Origin: Acidobacteriota bacterium
Lineage (GTDB): Bacteria; Acidobacteriota; Terriglobia; Bryobacterales; Bryobacteraceae
Reading direction: 5' to 3'
Assembly: GCA_021778335.1 (NCBI GenBank)
Contig: JAJYCN010000013.1
Coordinates: 1 to 37,048, forward strand
Length of the DNA: 37,048 nt
Positions 32,978 through 37,048 of this stretch are shown piece by piece. The position numbers and the translations under genes are program-made. How positions within the stretch are numbered: the stretch's first letter is position 1; every line of letters begins with the position of its first letter. The notes under the pieces were generated by a model. The model made no database searches. It was not told the DNA's origin and saw only the letters and a list, made by a program, of their open reading frames with translations.

Positions 32978-33832
32978 TTACGCCGCCACCGGCGTGCTTC
33001 CGTAGGCCATCGCTTCCAACCGCGCCACGCGGTCGTCAGTCGACGGGTGCGTGCTGAACAAGTGCATCAGGCCGCCGGAGGCGGACGGATTTTGAATGAA
33101 CAGATGAGCCGTCGCCGGGGAATCCTGATGCATCGGCAACTGCCGGCTCGCCCGCTCGATCTTTCGCAGCGCGCTTGCCAGCGCCAGAGGAGCGCCGGTA
33201 ATCCGCGCCGACGCTTCATCGGCATGAAACTCGCGCGTCCGCGAGATGCTCATCTGCACCAGCATCGCCACCAGTGGCGCGATGAGCACGCCCGGCAACC
33301 CGCCCCACGCGCTTCCACCCTCCTCGTCATCCGAAGAACGGTCCCCAAACATCGTTCCCCACATCGCCGCATTAGCGAGCATGCTCAGCGCACCGGCGAG
33401 CGTGGCGGCCACCGTCATGATCAACGTGTCGCGATGCTTGATGTGACCCAACTCATGTGCGATCACACTCGCGACCTCGCGCCGGTCCAGACTCCGCAAT
33501 AACCCCTCGGTCACCGCAACCACCCCGTGTTCCGGGTCGCGTCCCGTCACGAACGCGTTCGGCGCCTCCTCGGGAATCACGTACACCTTCGGAGCCGGCA
33601 GGTTCGCCCGCATCGCCAACTCGCGAACCATCCCGTGCAACTCCGGCGTCACTTCCTGCGCATGGTACATCCGCAGCACAATCCGGTCGCCAAACCAATA
33701 GGTGCCCCCATTTCTCATTGCCGCAATCGCCAGCGCGAACCACAAACCACTGGCGCCGCCCACCGCCTGTCCGGCCCACAGCAGCAGCGCGGTGAGCGCC
33801 GCCAGCAACATCGTCGTCTTCAAACGATTCAT
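32978..33832 (-). CDS. htpX: Membrane metalloprotease HtpX
   Basis: This 284-residue protein has two N-terminal membrane helices (about 8-38), the zinc motif HELGH (His126, Glu127, His130), two more hydrophobic segments (about 140-160 and 180-196) and the third ligand Glu201 in TREFHADEASAR. HtpX degrades misfolded membrane proteins with its active site facing the cytoplasm. ATG 33832 has AAGGAG 10 nt upstream, and a stable hairpin lies 2 nt before that ribosome binding site. It is the first gene of a five-gene operon with genes 10 bp apart or overlapping. Confidence 0.97.
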   Translation of the reverse strand: MNRLKTTMLLAALTALLLWAGQAVGGASGLWFALAIAAMRNGGTYWFGDRIVLRMYHAQEVTPELHGMVRELAMRANLPAPKVYVIPEEAPNAFVTGRDPEHGVVAVTEGLLRSLDRREVASVIAHELGHIKHRDTLIMTVAATLAGALSMLANAAMWGTMFGDRSSDDEEGGSAWGGLPGVLIAPLVAMLVQMSISRTREFHADEASARITGAPLALASALRKIERASRQLPMHQDSPATAHLFIQNPSASGGLMHLFSTHPSTDDRVARLEAMAYGSTPVAA

Positions 33833-33850
33833 CGTCTATGGACTCCTTAA

Positions 33851-33879
33851 CACTGAGGGCGTCTTCGCGCCCTTCAGTG
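33851..33879 (-). promoter_or_regulatory. Hairpin in the htpX leader abutting the ribosome binding site
   Basis: On the minus strand CACTGAAGGGCG and CGCCCTCAGTG pair over 11 bp with one bulged A and a 6-nt loop. The hairpin ends 2 nt before AAGGAG (33848-33843). It may control translation or stability of the whole operon mRNA. It has no T-run, so it is not a terminator. Confidence 0.5.
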
Positions 33880-33969
33880 AGGAAGACGCACTTGGCAGGC
33901 AGAGGTTCTAAAGATAGATTCGAAGCAATCCTTCGGTTTTCCCGAAGTACGAACGAAACCGGCCGGACG

Positions 33970-34089
33970 CAAGCCCAAGCGCACAGGGCCGCGAGCGGCG
34001 TTAGCCGCGCGGCTCCGTTGTGCGCGATTCAAGCCCAAGCGCACAGGGCCGCGACCGGCGTCAGCCGCGCGGCTCCGTTGTGCGCGATT
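33970..34089. repeat. Tandem repeat, two 60-bp units with internal inverted repeats
   Basis: Units 33970-34029 and 34030-34089 are head to tail and differ at only two positions. Each starts CAAGCCCAAGCGCACAGGG and contains arms GCGCACA and TGTGCGC plus inner GC-rich arms (CCGCG / CGCGG), so each unit can fold into a long imperfect hairpin. The 60-bp period is also 20 codons, but no ribosome binding site or gene context supports translation. It lies beyond the cytochrome terminator, upstream of htpX. Confidence 0.9.
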
Positions 34090-34090
34090 C

Positions 34091-34130
34091 AAAAAAAGCG
34101 AGCCGCGAAGCCCGAAGGCCCGCGGCTCGG
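34091..34130 (-). terminator. Intrinsic terminator of the multiheme cytochrome gene
   Basis: On the minus strand CGAGCCGCG (34129-34121) pairs with CGCGGCTCG (34107-34099), a perfect 9-bp stem that can extend with GGC/GCC inside the loop. It is followed by seven T residues (34097-34091). It is 24 bp past the cytochrome stop codon. Confidence 0.9.
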
Positions 34131-34153
34131 AATGATCAGGATTTCCGCCTTGC

Positions 34154-36169
34154 TTAGTCGCCGCCGTTGGGCCCGTTGTGGCAGCTATAGCAGCCGATGA
34201 TCGTGCCGCTCGGAAATGTCTTGCCAGCCATCGTCCGGTCCGCCTGCACCCGCGACAGGATGGTCCCGCGGTAATCCGTCCCATGGCAAAGTTGGCAGCC
34301 TGCGGTGCCACTCGTCTCCGCCACGTTCTGGTGCGTGGACACCCACGAGGTCCCGATCGGATGCAATCCGTGCGGCCCGCCCGTTACCGTCCCCGGCACA
34401 CTCGCGTGGCACGCGGTGCACTCAGCAACCATGCCGGCATGGCCCTGCAGATTCGTGCTCTGCACGTTATCGTTCACCACCGTCGTCGCATATTCGGCAT
34501 GCGTGGACCCATGGCATGCCTCGCACTGCAGCCCGCCATGCCCCTTCGAGAACCGATACGGCGATAGCGTCGACGAAGGCGTGTTCGGGTTCGTCGCAAA
34601 CGTCATGTCCTGCGCCTGCCGCACCACACCGGTACTACTGAACACCGTCGTGTACGCAATCTGCCCGCTGTTGGTCACTGCCGTGCCCGTATGGCAACTC
34701 TGGCAGTTCGGCTCATCGAGCCATCCCTGCCGCGTTGCCACCGCAACATTGCTCAGGTTCCCGTGGCAACTCTGGCACTCGATCGCATTAGCGCCGGTGC
34801 TCGTCTTCAAACTGCCCATCGCGCCGCGAAGGCATTGCGTCTTCGGGCCCGGATGGCAGCGGTAGCAGGAGTCCCGCACCGTCGAAGTGTCGAGGGTCTG
34901 ATTCGTCACCGGATCGACGGCGTTCGCATGCAAACTGTGCATGGCCGCGGTCAGCGGCTGAACGCCCGTCACGCCGGCCAGGCTCAGAGCATTCGAGGCG
35001 TGGCAGTTGTCGCACAGTATCGGCTGCGCTGCCGCGGTTGCCTCCAGTCCCGACGTGCTGTAGCCCACCTGCGATGCCGCCGCCTGGAACAACTGCGTCG
35101 CCTGGAACCGGTCGTCATGTTTGCGCAGGATGTTCAGCTTCACGTCCCGCGCCGGGTTCGGATTGTTCACCCAACCGCCCGCCGGTTGCGCCGCCGCCGT
35201 GCCGGTGCCCGAGGCATGGCACGCCGAACAGGTCATCTCGTCCGACGTCGGCGCTACGATATCGGTCGTCGCCACCACCGTCCCCAGGGAATTCTTCACC
35301 TTCAGACGCATCATCGGGAAGTAGTTCACCGGATAGGGCGCCGCAGCCGCGTCCGCGTAGGGAAGGACCGGAATCCCTGTCGCCACCCAGGTGTTGTCCG
35401 ACACACTAAACGTCATCGCCTGCGGTGTATTGTTGGCGCCCGGCATCGCGTATCCCTTCAAGCCAACGTCGGGCGAAAGCGCCCCAAACCCCAACTTCGC
35501 CGCATACTGCCAGAAGTTCGTCTTCGCCGCCGACGTCGTGTTGATCGTGCTCGTCAGCGGATCCTGCACCGCTTCGTAGGTCACCGTGTATCCGGTGTCG
35601 CTCGTAAGCAGCGTCCCTTGATTGTCGATTACATGGGCGTGAATCGTGTTGTACGGCGGCAGGACGGCAAAGACGCTGTAGTCCTGTCCGTCCATGCAAT
35701 GCATCCCCAGATCGTTCCAGCCGATCACCTTATATCCACTCGTCGAACCCGTTCCGCCGCCGCCGTCGCCCGAACCTCCGCCTGAACTCAGCGCACTAAC
35801 CACCAGCGTCACTGGCACTGAAGTCGTATTCTCATTTCCGAAAGAAATCCGGACCGAGGCCTGATATGTATTCACCGTCAAACCGGCCGTCTGCACCGAA
35901 ACGGTCAGCTTCTGGCTCCCTTTCAACTTCCCCGAAGGCGACACGGTGACCCATTGGGTGTCACCCGAAGAGATGTTTACCCTCACTGTGTACTGAGTGC
36001 CGCTCGACGCTGTCACAAAAACGCTTTGCGCCGCGACGGTACCGCCAACCGTCGCCTGAAACGTGAGCGAGGACGGACTCACACTCGTATCCGCTCTCGC
36101 TCCCTGAGCCAACCACAACCACGCCCCGGCCGCCATCAGGCGCACCGCGGCTGTTCTCACTTGTTTCAT
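34154..36169 (-). CDS. Exported nine-CxxCH multiheme cytochrome c with N-terminal BACON-like domain
   Basis: This 671-residue protein starts at ATG 36169 (GGGGG 8 nt upstream), giving a signal peptide (MKQVRTAAVRLMAAGAWLWL). A BACON-like Ig domain (about 27-128) is followed by a Gly/Ser linker and a domain opening 'VIGWNDLGMHCMDGQDYSVF' (about 145-305), seen in other multiheme proteins. The heme region (residues 314-664) has nine CxxCH sites: CSACH, CDNCH, CYRCH, CQSCH, CQSCH, CEACH, CTACH, CQLCH and CYSCH. The many His residues in between can serve as distal ligands. It probably carries electrons in the periplasm or at the surface. No maturation or partner genes are nearby; the ArsR gene is divergent. 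Confidence 0.94.
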   Translation of the reverse strand: MKQVRTAAVRLMAAGAWLWLAQGARADTSVSPSSLTFQATVGGTVAAQSVFVTASSGTQYTVRVNISSGDTQWVTVSPSGKLKGSQKLTVSVQTAGLTVNTYQASVRISFGNENTTSVPVTLVVSALSSGGGSGDGGGGTGSTSGYKVIGWNDLGMHCMDGQDYSVFAVLPPYNTIHAHVIDNQGTLLTSDTGYTVTYEAVQDPLTSTINTTSAAKTNFWQYAAKLGFGALSPDVGLKGYAMPGANNTPQAMTFSVSDNTWVATGIPVLPYADAAAAPYPVNYFPMMRLKVKNSLGTVVATTDIVAPTSDEMTCSACHASGTGTAAAQPAGGWVNNPNPARDVKLNILRKHDDRFQATQLFQAAASQVGYSTSGLEATAAAQPILCDNCHASNALSLAGVTGVQPLTAAMHSLHANAVDPVTNQTLDTSTVRDSCYRCHPGPKTQCLRGAMGSLKTSTGANAIECQSCHGNLSNVAVATRQGWLDEPNCQSCHTGTAVTNSGQIAYTTVFSSTGVVRQAQDMTFATNPNTPSSTLSPYRFSKGHGGLQCEACHGSTHAEYATTVVNDNVQSTNLQGHAGMVAECTACHASVPGTVTGGPHGLHPIGTSWVSTHQNVAETSGTAGCQLCHGTDYRGTILSRVQADRTMAGKTFPSGTIIGCYSCHNGPNGGD

Positions 36170-36246
36170 CGGATTGCCCCCTGTTACGTCTTCAGGCGCT
36201 GCCGGCGCCCGCCGGATCGCCGCTCCCTCAGCGGCGACTAAGAACA

Positions 36247-36270
36247 CTCTATGCTCATATGTGCATATAG
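36247..36270. promoter_or_regulatory. Palindromic operator between cytochrome and ArsR genes
   Basis: The core TATGCTCATATGTGCATA (36250-36267) is an 18-bp palindrome with one mismatched pair; it extends to 36247-36270 with two mismatches in twelve pairs. AT-rich ATATG/CATAT palindromes are typical ArsR/SmtB sites. It directly abuts the -35 box of the arsR-type promoter and lies 78 bp from the cytochrome ATG, so it could control both genes. Confidence 0.6.
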
Positions 36271-36295
36271 ACAAGTCAGACAATTCGGATATACT
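36268..36295 (+). promoter_or_regulatory. Sigma-70-like promoter of the ArsR-family gene
   Basis: TAGACA (36268-36273), a 16-bp spacer and TATACT (36290-36295). The start would lie near 36302, giving a leader of about 18 nt to ATG 36320. This is why I prefer ATG 36320 over ATG 36251, which lies upstream of the promoter. Confidence 0.65.
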
Positions 36296-36319
36296 GGTCG
36301 GAAAGTTGCCTTAGCGTCC

Positions 36320-36664
36320 ATGCGTACCCGACGGATTCCCCTGAGTGAAGAAATGATCGGCGCCGTTGCCCACCGCTTCCGCGCCCTCTCCGAACCCGCT
36401 CGGCTGCGCATCCTGCAAACCCTAGAGCCAGGCGAACTTACGGTCTCCCAAGTGGTCGAGGCACTGCGGGGAAATCAGCCCAACGTTTCCCGCCACCTCG
36501 CCGCCCTATACGATGCCGGTCTCCTCAAGCGCAGGCGCGAGGGCAACAACATCCTTTATTCCATTGCGGACCCCATGGTCCTCAAACTCTGCGACCTCGT
36601 CTGCTCGAGCGCCCGGGCTCACGCCCGCCAGAAACTTCACGCCATCGCCGGCGAATCCCGCTGA
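36320..36664 (+). CDS. ArsR/SmtB-family transcriptional regulator
   Basis: This 114-residue protein has a winged helix-turn-helix: 'HRFRALSEPARLRILQTLEPG', recognition helix 'NQPNVSRHLAALYDAGLLKRRR' (key residues Q, N, S, R, H) and wing 'EGNNILYSIAD'. The ELCVCDL metal site of ArsR/SmtB sensors is replaced by 'ELTVSQVVEAL', so it does not sense metal there. Two Cys residues in the C-terminal helix (about 90-94, 'LCDLVCSS') could sense redox, sulfur or metal. It probably binds the palindrome at 36247-36270 and represses itself and perhaps the divergent cytochrome. The tRNA follows 34 bp later. Confidence 0.93.
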   Translation: MRTRRIPLSEEMIGAVAHRFRALSEPARLRILQTLEPGELTVSQVVEALRGNQPNVSRHLAALYDAGLLKRRREGNNILYSIADPMVLKLCDLVCSSARAHARQKLHAIAGESR

Positions 36665-36698
36665 CCGCCCTGTTAAAATCGTCTTGGAAACTCAAGCT

Positions 36699-36776
36699 GG
36701 GGACGTAGCTCAGTATGGATAGAGCGGCCGCCTCCTAAGCGGCAGGCCGGCAGTTCGAATCTGCCCGTCCCCACCA
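36699..36776 (+). tRNA. tRNA-Arg (anticodon CCT), CCA encoded
   Basis: The acceptor stem GGGGACG/CGTCCCC, a D arm with GCTC/GAGC, the anticodon stem GCCGC/GCGGC with loop CTCCTAA (anticodon CCT at 36734-36736, reads AGG), the T arm GGCAG/CTGCC with TTCGAAT, discriminator A (36773) and an encoded CCA (36774-36776) all fit a cloverleaf. The 3' end is 1 bp from the stop codon of the gene on the other strand. Confidence 0.97.
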
Positions 36777-36777
36777 C

Positions 36778-37048
36778 CTACCGCGTCCGGTTCTCGAACC
36801 AGAACAAGCCACCCTTCCCTGCAACCGCAAAATCCAGATCCCCGTCCCCATCCAGGTCCGCCACCGGAATCTGCATCCCGCCACCCGTGCGCGATCCGTA
36901 ATCCACCACGTGCCGCACCCACTCCACTTTCCCGCCTGCGGTTTTCGGCCGGATGAACTCGTACCAGTAAACGCCCAGCGGCTCACGTTCGCCAGGATCC
37001 CGCCCATTGTGCGCCCAGAACCGTTTCCCGGTCACAAAGTCCATTTGG
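36778..37048 (-). CDS. FG-GAP/VCBS repeat protein, C-terminal fragment
   Basis: About 90 residues are visible; the frame runs off the window end without a clear start. An FG-GAP-type calcium loop 'VADLDGDGDLDFAVAG' is followed by 'GGLFWFENRTR' and the stop at 36780-36778. 'GKRFWAHNGRDPGEREPLG' upstream is typical of secreted VCBS proteins of Planctomycetes and Acidobacteriota. Such beta-propeller proteins are exported and often bind ligands at the surface. The stop codon lies 1 bp from the end of the tRNA. Confidence 0.85.
   Translation of the reverse strand, partial: QMDFVTGKRFWAHNGRDPGEREPLGVYWYEFIRPKTAGGKVEWVRHVVDYGSRTGGGMQIPVADLDGDGDLDFAVAGKGGLFWFENRTR

Noticed and set aside
33970-34089. 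CRISPR array
   Set aside because: Two adjoining 60-bp copies without unique spacers, and no cas genes in the window.
33838-34311. Frames on both strands translating the 60-bp repeat as 20-residue peptide repeats
   Set aside because: The period divisible by three lets any frame stay open. No ribosome binding site exists, and the region includes a terminator and the end of the cytochrome gene. It is treated as a DNA repeat.
34691-35785. 364-codon plus-strand frame over the multiheme cytochrome
   Set aside because: The Arg/His-rich product mirrors the cytochrome gene; nine CxxCH motifs on the other strand decide the coding frame.

Overview
The window reads as a GC-rich chromosomal segment from an Acidobacteriota genome, most likely the Solibacter/Bryobacterales branch. 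Three markers support this: a very large TonB-type receptor with an N-terminal carboxypeptidase-regulatory domain (8147-11554), two adjacent proteins of the 'VWFA-related acidobacterial' family (12003-14046), and a secreted protease ending in the C-terminal domain common in Solibacter exoproteins (TIGR03437 type, 15424-18729). There are no phage genes, transposases, CRISPR arrays or rRNA genes. It looks like ordinary chromosome with a large share of secreted and envelope functions.

Layout. 1-8043: a truncated S9 peptidase, a SPOR protein and a slipin (minus-strand run), a multi-pass membrane protein on the plus strand, a long-form NfeD protease, a tiny hydrophobic protein, a degenerate JAB/MPN-like protein and thiamine thiazole synthase ThiG. 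8080-15265: the TonB-type receptor with a clear terminator, a small coupled ORF, two VWFA lipid/envelope-type secreted proteins and a GH88 glucuronyl hydrolase. 15424-20954: a secreted trypsin-like protease, a CDGSH iron-sulfur protein, an arabinose/fucose-isomerase-like enzyme and hypoxanthine phosphoribosyltransferase. 20979-26947: a periplasmic coiled-coil protein with a LAS-like metallopeptidase end, RsfS, a GH2 glycosidase, two unrecognised proteins, a thiosulfate sulfurtransferase and two small proteins. 27122-29525: a TMEM175-type channel, an MmcQ/YjbR protein, a NhaR-like LysR regulator and a DksA-type zinc finger. 29542-33832: a tight five-gene minus-strand operon coding for three membrane or periplasmic metalloproteases (HtpX, site-2 protease with CBS domains, M48 periplasmic protease), a TerC protein and a small membrane protein. 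33833-37048: a hairpin leader, a 60-bp tandem repeat, a strong terminator, a nine-CxxCH cytochrome divergent from an ArsR regulator, tRNA-Arg(CCU) and the end of an FG-GAP/VCBS protein.

How things fit together. Polysaccharide scavenging is represented by GH88, GH2, the TonB-type receptor and the sugar isomerase. Envelope protein quality control is represented by NfeD/slipin, HtpX, S2P, M48 and TerC. The most promising less-described units are the TerC-metalloprotease operon with a hairpin abutting the htpX ribosome binding site, the nonaheme cytochrome/ArsR pair with a palindromic operator, the VWFA pair with its GTGA-coupled small partner, and a set of genes whose -10-like boxes sit so close to the start codon that they may be transcribed without a leader. 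All seven convergent gene pairs overlap or are separated by 16 bp or less. Functional calls rest on motif recognition by eye; no database search was possible.
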